Positions 1-8,368 are shown, numbered from the stretch's first letter. The stretch is DNA of 64,000 bases from Candidatus Uhrbacteria bacterium (GCA_016222815.1 JACRQE010000005.1:124001-188000), one strand, 5' to 3'. Notes: generated by a model not told the origin, from the letters alone. Program-made: numbers and translations.

Positions 1-14
1 AACGCGGCCACGCG

Positions 15-269
15 TTGGTCACATCGGCACATGCCATCATCAAGATGTATGACGGTCAATTGAGGGGCGTCCATATCGGCTGCGACGAGCCGATCGTCTA
101 CGAACTCAAGACGGTCCGATCAGCGGTGGACTGGATGGAGAAGTGGAAGATGAATCTCTGGCCGTCGGCGGCTGAAATCACGCGCCAGATCCCCATGGAC
201 ATGGACGAGGTGGACTATTGCATCCGCATCCTGCTTTCGGGATTCGATAAGCAGGCAGTCGAGGGATAG
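15..269 (+). CDS. Small hypothetical protein, possibly 5'-truncated
   Basis: The frame is open to the left edge of the window, and the first start-like codon is a TTG at 15, so the true start may lie outside. The readable part is 84 residues, soluble, with an Asp/Met-rich stretch near the C-terminus and no motif I recognise. It is followed by a strong rho-independent terminator, which supports it as the end of a transcription unit. Function unknown. Confidence 0.5.
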   Translation: MVTSAHAIIKMYDGQLRGVHIGCDEPIVYELKTVRSAVDWMEKWKMNLWPSAAEITRQIPMDMDEVDYCIRILLSGFDKQAVEG

Positions 270-285
270 AGCTCAAGCGACATAC

Positions 286-320
286 GCACCGCGCTACTCC
301 AGCGCGGTGCTTTACGTTTG
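286..320 (+). terminator. Rho-independent terminator
   Basis: A perfect 10-bp stem GCACCGCGCT / AGCGCGGTGC with a 5-nt loop is followed by TTTACGTTTG. It ends the small upstream gene. Confidence 0.85.
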
Positions 321-346
321 CCCGGGTGCGTGCCCGATGCTACTTT
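318..346 (+). promoter_or_regulatory. Sigma70-like promoter of methyltransferase gene
   Basis: TTGCCC at 318-323, a 17-nt spacer, and TACTTT at 341-346. The -10 ends 9 nt before the ATG at 356, so the mRNA would be (nearly) leaderless. Confidence 0.5.
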
Positions 347-355
347 GTGTGCATT

Positions 356-1144
356 ATGGATACGGAATTGCGTCAAACCATTTTAGAGGCGAATTTGGAT
401 CTGCATCGAGACGAAGCGGGGCTTTATGACCGGATCCATCCGGAGCTGAACAATGAGGAGGAGTGGTCACGGTTGGACCGCATGTTGGGGGTTGCTTTGA
501 ATGGATTGCCGTCAGATGCGCCCAAGCTGGCTTTGGACGTGGGTGCGGGGACGGGTTTCGTGACCGGGCGCCTGCTAAAACTTGGTTTCAAGGTCCAAGC
601 CGTGGATATCTCGAACGAGATGCTGGGGATGCTGTCGTCCAAATTCGCGGCAGATGTCCAAGCCGGAAAAGTTTCAACCATGGCGCAAGACATCGATTCG
701 TTCTTGGGCGAATGTGCAGATGGATATTCCATCATAACCATAAGTTCGGTGCTCCATCATTTGCCGGATTATGTGGCGACCTTGGGGCGTTTGGCGCAAA
801 GATTGATCCCGGGCGGAGCGTTGGTCATTTTCCATGAGCCGACCGGCGGAGAGCTGTCGTGGATGGAGAAGATTCTGTTGAGTCTGGATTGGAAGTTTTC
901 ATGGAGGTTCCAGACATCAAGCCATGACCGCGAGTTCATCAAATCGAAGAGACTGGATTACGGCATGGCGGATTACCATGTGACACACGGTTTCGATGAA
1001 GAGAGGGTCCGAGAGGCGCTGAAGGCCGAAGGTCTGAAGATTGATGTGGTCGAGATGTATGCTACGGCCAAGACGAAGCCGATAAGGTTACTCTTGAGGG
1101 TTTTAGGTATGAAGCGGACATGGTGCCTGTCAGCAAGGAAATAA
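356..1144 (+). CDS. Class I SAM-dependent methyltransferase
   Basis: This 262-residue protein has the Rossmann-fold motif I LDVGAGTGFVTG near residue 60, a motif II acidic residue (AVDIS), and a post-I segment with SSVLHHLPDY, typical of Methyltransf_11/25-type small-molecule or tRNA methyltransferases. The substrate is not predictable. I place the start at the ATG at 356 rather than the upstream GTG at 326, because a -10-like TACTTT lies 9 nt upstream and would leave the upstream codons untranscribed. The C-terminus is basic (RLLLRVLGMKRTW), possibly membrane-associating. The gene is monocistronic between two terminators. Confidence 0.8.
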   Translation: MDTELRQTILEANLDLHRDEAGLYDRIHPELNNEEEWSRLDRMLGVALNGLPSDAPKLALDVGAGTGFVTGRLLKLGFKVQAVDISNEMLGMLSSKFAADVQAGKVSTMAQDIDSFLGECADGYSIITISSVLHHLPDYVATLGRLAQRLIPGGALVIFHEPTGGELSWMEKILLSLDWKFSWRFQTSSHDREFIKSKRLDYGMADYHVTHGFDEERVREALKAEGLKIDVVEMYATAKTKPIRLLLRVLGMKRTWCLSARK

Positions 1145-1159
1145 TCGTTCGGATATAAC

Positions 1160-1185
1160 AAAACACCCTCGGTCAAGGGTGTTTT
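1160..1185. terminator. Bidirectional terminator between methyltransferase and tRNA-Val
   Basis: The inverted repeat AAAACACCCT / AGGGTGTTTT can act in both directions. It serves the methyltransferase from the left and the minus-strand tRNA from the right. Confidence 0.8.
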
Positions 1186-1188
1186 GCG

Positions 1189-1265
1189 TGGTGGACGGCA
1201 GAGGAGTCGAACCTCTGACCTTCACAATGTCAATGTGACGCTCTAACCAACTGAGCTAGCCGTCC
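1189..1265 (-). tRNA. tRNA-Val (GAC)
   Basis: The minus strand gives a full cloverleaf: acceptor GGACGGC/GCCGTCC, D arm GCTCAGTTGGTTAGAGC, anticodon loop TTGACAT (anticodon GAC) and T arm AGAGGTTCGACTCCTCT. The 3' CCA is encoded (TGG on the plus strand at 1189-1191). No intron. Confidence 0.95.
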
Positions 1266-1451
1266 ATGTTTTGCCTGTATTCGGCCAAAATCCGTAGACC
1301 GAAATGTAAAATATTTGCGGCAGTTTGTCAATCGGAATGATGCCGTACCTCGTACAGCGTGCCGCGAGGGCATTTCGGGAACATCGCCTAGCTTCATGAG
1401 GGTATGCTATACTGGCGCCAGCTAACAATTCATTGTTTTATTTGCGTCCCT

Positions 1452-2282
1452 ATGGAAAATAAATCGCCAAAACAAAAAAAGCTCGTCCGCAGGATCAAGG
1501 CCGGCTCAACGCCTATCCCGCAGGGGCCGACTGGCGGATTATCGGCGGAAGCGGAAAACACGTGCGGCCATATGGGTTGCGGCGGAGGCAAATGCAATGT
1601 CCGTTACGTGGGTCCGGTGACACCAGTCCGCGACCACCACATCGTGCATGCGGCGCGTCACGCTTCGCATATCTGGTCCGCGGCCATCGTATCCGGTCTG
1701 GCGGTCGTTTTAACCGGCGCAATAGGGTACGCAGCCTTCGGAGCCGAAGCCACGAATCCGGGAGGGACGATGTATGGAGAATTCCAGCAGATCAACCAAC
1801 GGTTGGATAAGATCGAAAACATGCTGAGCACTTTGTTGGACAGAGGGCAGACTCCCAAGCCCGGTACGGGGGCGTCAGAAATGCCAGCTGCAGCACCAGA
1901 TGCTAATCAGTGCATGGAGAAGTGCAAAAAGGAATTCGGCGATAATATCGATGGCGTGAACAGCTGTTATAAGGTGCGTTGCAGCCAGCCAGCCCAACCG
2001 ACCGAGATGACGGATGCGCAATGCAAAGACAAATGCGCCGAGAAATATTCCAGCTTGGATATCACCCAGGAACAGAAGGATTCGTATACCAAGGCGTGCG
2101 TCGAAAGGAGCTGCACGACGGCGTCTGCTCCCACGACGACACAGGAGGATACCAAGGCTTCCTGCTTGAGCAAATGTACGAACACCCGTCTGTCATGTGC
2201 CAAAGAAGCGGGATCGAATGTCACGGCTCTGCGGTCTTGTTTCAGCAAGGAAGCGGAATGCAAGAGCGTCTGCAACAAATAA
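1452..2282 (+). CDS. Membrane-anchored cysteine-rich protein with coiled coil
   Basis: This 276-residue protein starts at the ATG at 1452; a TATACT -10-like box lies near 1410, which would leave the more upstream start codon untranscribed. The order is: a basic Lys/Arg N-terminus, a small Cys/His patch (CGHMGCGGGKC), one transmembrane helix at about residues 75-97, a short coiled coil (NQRLDKIENMLSTLL), a Pro/Ala linker, and then an extracytoplasmic segment with repeated C-x3-C pairs (CMEKC, CKDKC, CLSKC, CKSVC). Paired cysteines outside the membrane suggest a disulfide-stabilised helical-hairpin array. I recognise no family; a surface or structural role is inference only. Confidence 0.75.
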   Translation: MENKSPKQKKLVRRIKAGSTPIPQGPTGGLSAEAENTCGHMGCGGGKCNVRYVGPVTPVRDHHIVHAARHASHIWSAAIVSGLAVVLTGAIGYAAFGAEATNPGGTMYGEFQQINQRLDKIENMLSTLLDRGQTPKPGTGASEMPAAAPDANQCMEKCKKEFGDNIDGVNSCYKVRCSQPAQPTEMTDAQCKDKCAEKYSSLDITQEQKDSYTKACVERSCTTASAPTTTQEDTKASCLSKCTNTRLSCAKEAGSNVTALRSCFSKEAECKSVCNK

Positions 2283-2306
2283 CGAACGGTTCTCATCAGA
2301 AACCAA

Positions 2307-2340
2307 AAACTCTCCGGGAAGACCGGAGAGTTTTATTTTT
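2307..2340. terminator. Terminator shared by convergent genes
   Basis: ACTCTCCGG / CCGGAGAGT hairpin followed by TTTTATTTTTT on the plus strand. The minus-strand DHH gene ends inside it, so it probably serves both. Confidence 0.8.
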
Positions 2341-3487
2341 TGATGGCTTTGATGGTTTGGCGCAGACGGTCGATGACCATGGCCATGCCTTCGACGAGCG
2401 ACGTGGTCGGGGGCAAATCGAATTCGATGATGTCGCGCGAGCCGGTGACGCCGAATACGCGGCCGAGTTCCTGGGCTGAGTAAGGCGGCTGGGCATGGAT
2501 CGAAATACGGATGCCGGCTTTTTGGATGTCCAAGGACTCATTGGCCAGGACCACAACTTTTGCGTCAGGGGAATATGACACGAGTTCGCGGACGATGCCG
2601 TCCAGGGCGCGGTCATCAGCGCCCGCTTCCATGAAATCCTGGCGGGTGAGCGCGCTCCAGACCAAACCGGAATCGCGATCTTGCTCCAAACGAGCCAGAG
2701 CCCGGCCCCAAAGCCTGAGTGTCGGTACGGTGCGGGTGCGCCACAAGCCGTGGACGATATCTTCGCGTTTTGCCCCCATGGCCACTAGTTCCGAAGCGGT
2801 CTGGAGGGTCTGGGGCGTGACGTTTGAGGTGCGGAACGATTGGGTCTTGGCGATCATGCCAGCCAGGAGGGCGGTGGCGATATCTTCATCTATGAGGTTG
2901 CGGTTCCAGTCCAAGAAAAGGCGGTACAGGATTTCGGTGGTCGATACGGCAGTCAGGTCGACCAGGTTGATCTGGCCCCAATGTTCGTTGCCGGAATCGC
3001 GGTCGATGTTGATGATGGGCGTGCGGTACAGGAAATCGGCGTGATCTTTGAACAGGTCGCCGAGTGCGTGGACATCGGGACAGTCCAGGGCGAGTATGAG
3101 GTCGTAGCGGTCGGTGCCGTGGCGAAAGGAGACATCTTTTGGAGACCACTCGCCGTTCTGTGGCACGATGTCTATCAGGAGACGGCCGTCCTTCACGTCG
3201 TAATGGAGTTGGTCGAGCGGGTTTTGGCTGACGTCCACGGAAATCTCGAAAGACCGTACGGCACCCAAGGTCGATTTCAGGCTTTCGGTCTTGAGGAAGG
3301 ACGGGGCGCGTTTGGGATCGAAACCGGGGATGACGGCGTCGACGGTTTTATGTTGTTTGTTCAGGAATAACGAAACAGCCACGGCTGCAGCCAGGGCATC
3401 GGTGGTTTCGGGCTGTCTGGTGGCGACCAGGATGCGCTTGGAGCGCGCAATGAGTTCGGTCGCCTGTTGGGCTTCGTTCAGGGCCAT
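2333..3487 (-). CDS. DHH-superfamily phosphoesterase-like protein with degenerate active site
   Basis: The 384-residue protein has the layout of NrnA/RecJ-type DHH proteins: an N-terminal part with TTDALAAAVAVSLFL where the DxDAxGS motif is expected, then NIDRD in the position of the catalytic DHH triad followed by EHWGQINLVD and STTEILYRLF, and a DHHA1-like C-terminal half ending GVTGSRD. The fold is recognisable but the metal ligands are largely replaced, so hydrolytic activity is doubtful. The start is set at the ATG at 3487; upstream in-frame codons lack similarity. It is divergent from valS. Confidence 0.7.
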   Translation of the reverse strand: MALNEAQQATELIARSKRILVATRQPETTDALAAAVAVSLFLNKQHKTVDAVIPGFDPKRAPSFLKTESLKSTLGAVRSFEISVDVSQNPLDQLHYDVKDGRLLIDIVPQNGEWSPKDVSFRHGTDRYDLILALDCPDVHALGDLFKDHADFLYRTPIINIDRDSGNEHWGQINLVDLTAVSTTEILYRLFLDWNRNLIDEDIATALLAGMIAKTQSFRTSNVTPQTLQTASELVAMGAKREDIVHGLWRTRTVPTLRLWGRALARLEQDRDSGLVWSALTRQDFMEAGADDRALDGIVRELVSYSPDAKVVVLANESLDIQKAGIRISIHAQPPYSAQELGRVFGVTGSRDIIEFDLPPTTSLVEGMAMVIDRLRQTIKAIKK

Positions 3488-3649
3488 GTTAAGGCAATTA
3501 ATCCGCGAACCAAGCATGGTTATTTCGGGATTGGAAAGCTTACCCCCAAGCTTTACAGCGGTCAAGGGTTTTTTGGCTTAGTTCAGCCAATATTTGTTAA
3601 CTAATGAATTTACAAAATGCGGGGCTCAAATCTGCTTAACTAAACGGAT

Positions 3650-3678
3650 TTGCCTCAATACAGTCAACAAAGTACTAT
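3650..3678 (+). promoter_or_regulatory. valS promoter
   Basis: TTGCCT at 3650-3655, a 17-nt spacer, and TACTAT at 3673-3678. The ATG follows 7 nt later, so transcription would start at or next to the start codon. Confidence 0.6.
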
Positions 3679-3685
3679 CGTAACC

Positions 3686-6352
3686 ATGCCAAACCCAACA
3701 GAGTTGCCTAAAGCATACGACGCCTCGGCCGTCGAAAATAGCATCTTCAAAGCCTGGGAAGACTCGGGCTACTTCGATCCGGACAAGTTGCCGGAAAGGA
3801 ATCTGAAAGGCGAGCCGTACTGCATCGTCCTGCCGCCGCCTAACCGGACGGGGACACTGCATGTGGGCCATGCCAAGATGTTGGCCGTCGAGGATCTGCT
3901 CATCCGTTTTTACCGTATGTCGGGGCGCAAGACCTATTGGGTGCCGGGTACGGACCATGCGGCCATCTCGACGCAGGTGAAAGTCGAGCAGATTTTGATC
4001 AAAGAAGGCATTGCGCATCCGAGACACGATTTGGGGCGCGAAGAGTTCCTAAAACGGGTGCGGGATTTTGCCCAGCAGTCGCGCGACACGATCGTGGAAC
4101 AATGCAAGAAAATGGGTTCGTCAATGGATTGGAAGCGGGAAAAATATACGCTGGACGAAGAGCGCAACGTTGCGGTCAACATCATGTTCAAGATGATGCA
4201 CGAAGACGGCCTGATCGACCGCGGCAACCGCGTGGTCAATTGGGATCCGCAGTTCAAGACCACACTCTCGGACGATGAGGTACTGCACAAGGAGACGCAG
4301 GCCGAACTCGTGACTTTTACTTACGACAAGGATTTCCCGATCGCCATATCGACGACGCGCGCCGAGACCAAGTTCGGCGATACGGCCGTGGCGGTGCACC
4401 CGGATGACGAAAGATACAAGAAGTTCGTGGGCCAGACGCTGAAGGCGAATTATTGCGGCAAGGAAATCACGGTCAAAGTCATCGCGGACAAGGAAGTTGA
4501 TCCGGCTTTCGGCACGGGTGCGTTGGGCGTGACTCCGGCGCATTCGATGATCGATGCCGAGATGGCCGAGCGTCATGGTTTGCCCATGGTCCAGGTCATT
4601 GACCAGGATGCTCACATGACGGCCGAGGCTGGGGTCGAGTTTGCCGGTTTGACGACTCTCGAAGCGCGCAAAAAAGCGGTCGAGATGCTTGAGGCGACGG
4701 GCTGTGTCAGCAAAAAGGAAACCGTCCCGCAGAACCTGATGGTCGCGGAACGCGGCGGCGGGACGGTCGAACAGCTGCCCATGCTGCAGTGGTGGGTGAG
4801 GGTGAACAAGCCGTTCAAGATCCGGCAGAACACGCTCGGAAAATGGAAGAAAGGCGAGGAGGCGACGCTGAAGGACTTGATGCGCTACGCGGTTTCGTCA
4901 GGACAAACGCGCATCCTGCCGGAGAGCTTCGAGAAGATTTACTTCCATTGGATAGACAACCTGCGCGACTGGTGCATTTCGCGACAGATTTGGTTCGGGC
5001 ATCAGGTGCCGGTATGGTACAAGGGCGAAGAAATCAAAATCGGGAACGAGTCTCCAGGAGATGGCTGGGAACGCGACCCGGATACGCTCGACACCTGGTT
5101 TTCGTCAGGCATGTGGACGTTCACGACTTTGGGTTGGCCGGGGACGGCGTCGATTGATGCTGAGGGGAACCTGGTGAAGTCCGGCGAACTCAAGGAATAT
5201 CATCCCACGGCAGTGCTCGAGACGGGTTATGACATCATTTTCTTTTGGGTGGCGCGTATGATTTTGATGACGACATACGCGCTCGGTGAAGTGCCGTTCA
5301 AGGACGCTTATCTCCACGGTTTGGTGCGCGACGAGAAGGGGCAAAAGATGTCCAAGTCTCTCGGCAACGTCTTGGATCCGCTCGAGCTCATCCCGAAATT
5401 CGGGACCGACGCGGTGCGTTTGTCGCTCGTCATGGGCACGGCGCCGGGTATGGACCAGAAGTTGTCTGAAGAGAAAATAAAGGACTACCGGAATTTCACA
5501 AATAAGTTGTGGAACATCTCGCGGTTCATCCTGATGCAGATTGGTGAATCGGTAGGGGCGAGGCATGCCTCGCCCGTACAGCCGAAAACGTTGGCGGATA
5601 AGTGGATATTGTCGAGATTGACCGAGGTCCAAGGGCGCGTAACCAAACTAATCAACGATTATCAATTCTCGCAAGCTGGTGAGATGTTGCGCGATTTCAC
5701 CTGGGGTGATTTGGCGGATTGGTATCTCGAAATCGCGAAGATCGAAAAAGACAAAGAGGCAATTCTGCGTCATATCCTTGAGACTGTCATCAAAATGTGG
5801 CATCCGTTCATGCCGTTCGTGACAGAATATATCTGGGGACTGATGGGGAACAAGGAGTTGATTGTCGCGGAATGGCCGCTTTCTGTCGTCTCGAGCGGTA
5901 GTCGAGAGACCCCTGAATTTGAAATGATCCGCAATCTGATTACCGATATCCGCCGACTTCGTGCCGAACAGGGTGTCGAGGCTGCAGCGTTCGTCGAAGC
6001 AGCCGTAATTGCGCCGACCCAGGTTATTATCGAGAATAAGGACATCATCAAACAGCTCGCACGTTTATCGGACCTAAAGACCGTCGAGGCCGTGCCCGAA
6101 GGCTGGGCGACCTCGGTCAGCGGTACCCTGACTTTCGGCATCAACGCCGCGGGAACGGTTGATAAGGAAAAAGAAAAAGCCAAGATTGAAAAAGAGCTGC
6201 ATGAATTGCGGCCGTATATAGCCATGACCGAAGCGAAACTTGCGGATGCGGAATTCACGTCCAAGGCGCCGGCGAAAGTCGTAGAGGGGATGAAGGCGAA
6301 ATTAGCTGAGGCCGAGGCGAAGGCGAATGCACTGGAAGAGAAGTTGAAATGA
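3686..6352 (+). CDS. valS: Valyl-tRNA synthetase
   Basis: Class I synthetase of 888 residues that charges tRNA-Val. The HIGH motif is HVGH at residues 59-62 (PPPNRTGTLHVGHA), followed by the inserted CP1 editing domain, then KMSKS at 554-558, an anticodon-binding helical domain, and a C-terminal coiled coil rich in Lys/Glu. The start at 3686 is fixed by the -10 hexamer 7 nt upstream and the absence of any SD. Two palindromic sequences sit in frame: residues about 623-632 (VGARHASPVQ) are the translation of a dispersed repeat, and residues about 734-743 come from another. Two tRNA-Val genes lie in the same window. Confidence 0.97.
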   Translation: MPNPTELPKAYDASAVENSIFKAWEDSGYFDPDKLPERNLKGEPYCIVLPPPNRTGTLHVGHAKMLAVEDLLIRFYRMSGRKTYWVPGTDHAAISTQVKVEQILIKEGIAHPRHDLGREEFLKRVRDFAQQSRDTIVEQCKKMGSSMDWKREKYTLDEERNVAVNIMFKMMHEDGLIDRGNRVVNWDPQFKTTLSDDEVLHKETQAELVTFTYDKDFPIAISTTRAETKFGDTAVAVHPDDERYKKFVGQTLKANYCGKEITVKVIADKEVDPAFGTGALGVTPAHSMIDAEMAERHGLPMVQVIDQDAHMTAEAGVEFAGLTTLEARKKAVEMLEATGCVSKKETVPQNLMVAERGGGTVEQLPMLQWWVRVNKPFKIRQNTLGKWKKGEEATLKDLMRYAVSSGQTRILPESFEKIYFHWIDNLRDWCISRQIWFGHQVPVWYKGEEIKIGNESPGDGWERDPDTLDTWFSSGMWTFTTLGWPGTASIDAEGNLVKSGELKEYHPTAVLETGYDIIFFWVARMILMTTYALGEVPFKDAYLHGLVRDEKGQKMSKSLGNVLDPLELIPKFGTDAVRLSLVMGTAPGMDQKLSEEKIKDYRNFTNKLWNISRFILMQIGESVGARHASPVQPKTLADKWILSRLTEVQGRVTKLINDYQFSQAGEMLRDFTWGDLADWYLEIAKIEKDKEAILRHILETVIKMWHPFMPFVTEYIWGLMGNKELIVAEWPLSVVSSGSRETPEFEMIRNLITDIRRLRAEQGVEAAAFVEAAVIAPTQVIIENKDIIKQLARLSDLKTVEAVPEGWATSVSGTLTFGINAAGTVDKEKEKAKIEKELHELRPYIAMTEAKLADAEFTSKAPAKVVEGMKAKLAEAEAKANALEEKLK
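5552..5579. repeat. Dispersed palindrome inserted in frame in valS
   Basis: The core GGGCGAGGCATGCCTCGCCC is a perfect palindrome flanked by GTAGG/CGTAC. The same core recurs in an intergenic position at 59709-59733. Here it encodes VGARHASP-type residues without breaking the frame. Confidence 0.85.
5886..5914. repeat. Second palindromic sequence inside valS
   Basis: GTCTCGAGCGGTAGTCGAGAGAC forms an inverted repeat (CTCGA...TCGAG) in the C-terminal domain and translates as SSGSRETP. No second copy was seen in the window, so its status as a mobile repeat is inferred from its palindromic form. Confidence 0.45.
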
Positions 6353-6353
6353 T

Positions 6354-6662
6354 ATGAAGTTCCACAAAAATCCCGAAGCGATGGCGACACTGTTCGCGGT
6401 AGGGAGTTTTGTTTTGGCGATTCTGTTTGGGACCAGATGGGCTCCGGCGTGGTACGTGTTTGAACCCAGTTGGTTTTTGTTCGTAATGGTAGACAGATGG
6501 GCAGTCGGCGCCGAAATGCTCGCCGCAACGCCATCAGACGCGCAAAGCGATATTTTATTCTACATCTATGGACCGGTAGGTTTGGCGTGTTTCCTGATCT
6601 CGGCCGGGATTTGGGCGGCGATCGGATTTCACGTTGGGAAATATCTGGGAAAGAAAAATTGA
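6354..6662 (+). CDS. Small two-helix membrane protein
   Basis: 102 residues, starting one base after the valS stop and so co-transcribed with it. Two hydrophobic helices (about residues 10-28, and 67-95 with FYIYGPVGLACFL) are separated by a Trp-rich loop, and the C-terminus is basic (KYLGKKN). No family recognised; it is probably an inner-membrane protein. Confidence 0.7.
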   Translation: MKFHKNPEAMATLFAVGSFVLAILFGTRWAPAWYVFEPSWFLFVMVDRWAVGAEMLAATPSDAQSDILFYIYGPVGLACFLISAGIWAAIGFHVGKYLGKKN

Positions 6663-6679
6663 TATGGAGTTATAGGCCC

Positions 6680-6708
6680 TTGACAGGAAGACAGCTTTCT
6701 GTTAGTTT
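6680..6708 (+). promoter_or_regulatory. Promoter of SAM-riboswitch operon
   Basis: TTGACA at 6680-6685, a 17-nt spacer, and TAGTTT at 6703-6708. It would start RNA about 12 nt before the riboswitch. Confidence 0.6.
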
Positions 6709-6726
6709 TTAAGTACAACTGAAGAC

Positions 6727-6837
6727 TGACGTATCCAGAGAGTGGAGATGCCAAGGGAACTGACCCGATGCTCCGCCCGCAACCTTCCGAGAGGAAAGGT
6801 GCGAAATTCAGCCCCAATTGGGGAAAGATATCGAGTC
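6727..6837 (+). ncRNA. SAM-I (S-box) riboswitch
   Basis: The conserved S-box elements occur in order: GTATCCAGAGAG at the P1/P2 junction, GGGAACTGACCCGATG (kink-turn and pseudoknot strands), CCCGCAACC, a P3 hairpin (ACCTTCCGAGAGGAAAGGT), GGTGCGAAATTC, a P4 stem CCCC/GGGG, and GAAAGATA closing P1. P1 pairs GTATC with GATAT. The aptamer binds S-adenosylmethionine in known members. Two intrinsic terminators follow before the first gene, consistent with a transcriptional OFF switch. The assignment rests on recognising the consensus, not on a covariance search. Confidence 0.88.
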
Positions 6838-6847
6838 CTGGAGTACG

Positions 6848-6867
6848 TCGCCGATAAGGCGATTTTT
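6848..6867 (+). terminator. Riboswitch expression-platform terminator
   Basis: TCGCC-gataa-GGCGA followed by TTTTT, 11 nt after the aptamer. CTGGAG (6838-6843) can instead pair with CTCCAG (6903-6908), enclosing this hairpin and offering an alternative fold. Confidence 0.65.
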
Positions 6868-6910
6868 CAATACAAAACGCCTTTCTACAGGCGACGAACA
6901 ATCTCCAGAA

Positions 6911-6945
6911 CCCCCGTCTTTCCCTGCGAAGACGGGGTTTTCTGT
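6911..6945 (+). terminator. Second leader terminator
   Basis: CCCCGTCTT / AAGACGGGG with an 8-nt loop, followed by TTTTCTG. It lies upstream of the first gene, so readthrough of two terminators is needed for expression. Confidence 0.75.
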
Positions 6946-7058
6946 CCCAAAGAGGATGGGATGGAGCAGAATTACTGGAGGTCGTTGTAGGTTGATTCGG
7001 TAAGTTCTTCGACAAACTAAGTGAATCAAACTGGAAAAATATCCGGGAGGAGCTACCC

Positions 7059-7325
7059 ATGACAGATAAGAATGATTCCGGGGATATCGTCCTGGACGGA
7101 TCGTTATTCCATGATGAGGAGGAGTTCGAAGACGCTTGCCCTATCATCGAAGAACAATTCCTGCTTTGGGATATCGCAGATTGCCTGGCGGAACACGTCG
7201 GGGATCTGGAAGTCCAGAAATTGACGAGTGATTTCCTGGATCAGCTCGAGGGATTGTGCGACAGATTGGATGACGAAACGGCTGAACGTCTTGGCCGAGA
7301 CGCGACGAATCCTAAGTCTAACTGA
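7059..7325 (+). CDS. Small acidic orphan protein, first gene of S-box operon
   Basis: 88 residues, strongly acidic (Asp/Glu-rich throughout, e.g. FHDEEEFEDA), predicted helical, with no motif I know. The SD GGGAGGAG lies about 6 nt before the ATG. It is the first gene after the SAM-I riboswitch and its terminators. The next gene is 64 nt downstream with its own SD. The role is unknown; the acidic, helical character would suit a small binding or inhibitor protein, but that is speculation. Confidence 0.7.
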   Translation: MTDKNDSGDIVLDGSLFHDEEEFEDACPIIEEQFLLWDIADCLAEHVGDLEVQKLTSDFLDQLEGLCDRLDDETAERLGRDATNPKSN

Positions 7326-7388
7326 ATCTGCATCACCAGAGGTCGTCATGTTGAACTGAAAAATCTCAATCGCTGAAGGAGAAAAACC

Positions 7389-8006
7389 ATGAAGATCGAA
7401 CACAAGACAGTCATCCGCGCGAGGGCGGCGGAACGACGGGCTTCGAGCGAGGTTTTGCCCATCCGCGACGATCTTCTCGCCCGGTTCGAGAAGATCCTGG
7501 ACAGACTTAGCCAGGACAAGGATGCGAGGGAGTCGCAGGCAACGACGATCCGGTTCAAGCTCGAGGATTTGGCCGTCGAAATCAACCGCAGAACGGCGGA
7601 TGATCGTAACGAAAGCCGAATCCTGCGTTTCTTCGTCAGGGCTACAGCCATCGACGGTGCGCCCAAGCACAAACGCCGATTCGAAGTCGAAAGCTTCAAC
7701 CCTAAAGCCCATAAAGCGCATTGGGCGATACTCTGGACGGGCAAGGACTGGAATTGGGAGCAGCTCGAACACCCCTGGGAACGCGACTTGATCGTGTTCG
7801 GCGCATCCTGCTTCGAGAGTGATGATGACGTATCGTTGGCTTTCAGCCTGGCGACCGGAATCAGCCTCCGAAGCTTCAGCCATCCTTTAAGCACAGCCCA
7901 TGCCGAACTGAAAAATGGCAAATGGGACATCACGGTGCACGGATGGCCGACGAATGCCTCGGCCATCCAGGTCTTCCTGGAAAATGAACTCAAGGGATTG
8001 CGATAA
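7389..8006 (+). CDS. Orphan protein, second gene of S-box operon
   Basis: 205 residues. The N-terminal third is basic and helical (RARAAERRASSEVL, RFEKILDRLSQDKDAR). The rest is mixed alpha/beta with many Trp residues (HWAILWTGKDWNWEQL) and a C-terminal segment about STAHAELKNGKWDITVHGWP. SD GAAGGAG, 6 nt before the ATG. It does not match any family I recognise. Spacing of 64 nt upstream and 12 nt downstream indicates one operon with its neighbours. Confidence 0.7.
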   Translation: MKIEHKTVIRARAAERRASSEVLPIRDDLLARFEKILDRLSQDKDARESQATTIRFKLEDLAVEINRRTADDRNESRILRFFVRATAIDGAPKHKRRFEVESFNPKAHKAHWAILWTGKDWNWEQLEHPWERDLIVFGASCFESDDDVSLAFSLATGISLRSFSHPLSTAHAELKNGKWDITVHGWPTNASAIQVFLENELKGLR

Positions 8007-8017
8007 GGAGGTATGTC

Positions 8018-8368
8018 ATGAACGTCAGCCAACAACAGTTGTACTTTGCGGGTATCTTCAACTCACGTCTCGGCTGCAACGGTATCTGCCGCGCCGTGAA
8101 AATCGCCGAGCTGGATGACCTCAAGTTCGGCCTCCTGCAGTCGGCCTTCGCCGAGCTTTGGCCGGATGCCCAGGAACACTCCAGGCTCTTCGTCGTCAAC
8201 GGCAAGTTCGTGGAGCGGGTGCCGTACGAAAGGATCATCCCGGAACTCCTGGATGAGGATTGGACGGAGTGGCGTAAGCTACTGGCCCATCTGACCGAAC
8301 GGGAGTGGCACGATCTCCGACAGGCACTGCGTCTGTTCCGCGAAGCCTGCCGCCAGGCTGCGGCGTAG
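8018..8368 (+). CDS. Small orphan protein, third gene of S-box operon
   Basis: 116 residues, with a very strong SD (AAGGAGG) 5-6 nt before the ATG. Helical, rich in Leu/Glu/Arg, with a Trp-rich middle (LLDEDWTEWRKLLAHL) and a basic C-terminal helix (RQALRLFREACRQAA). No family recognised. It is followed 28 nt later by a strong terminator, so it ends the riboswitch-controlled unit. Confidence 0.7.
   Translation: MNVSQQQLYFAGIFNSRLGCNGICRAVKIAELDDLKFGLLQSAFAELWPDAQEHSRLFVVNGKFVERVPYERIIPELLDEDWTEWRKLLAHLTEREWHDLRQALRLFREACRQAAA

Noticed and set aside
6742-6990. 82-codon frame across the SAM riboswitch
   Set aside because: It lies on the aptamer and both leader terminators, has no SD, and its sequence is explained by RNA structure.
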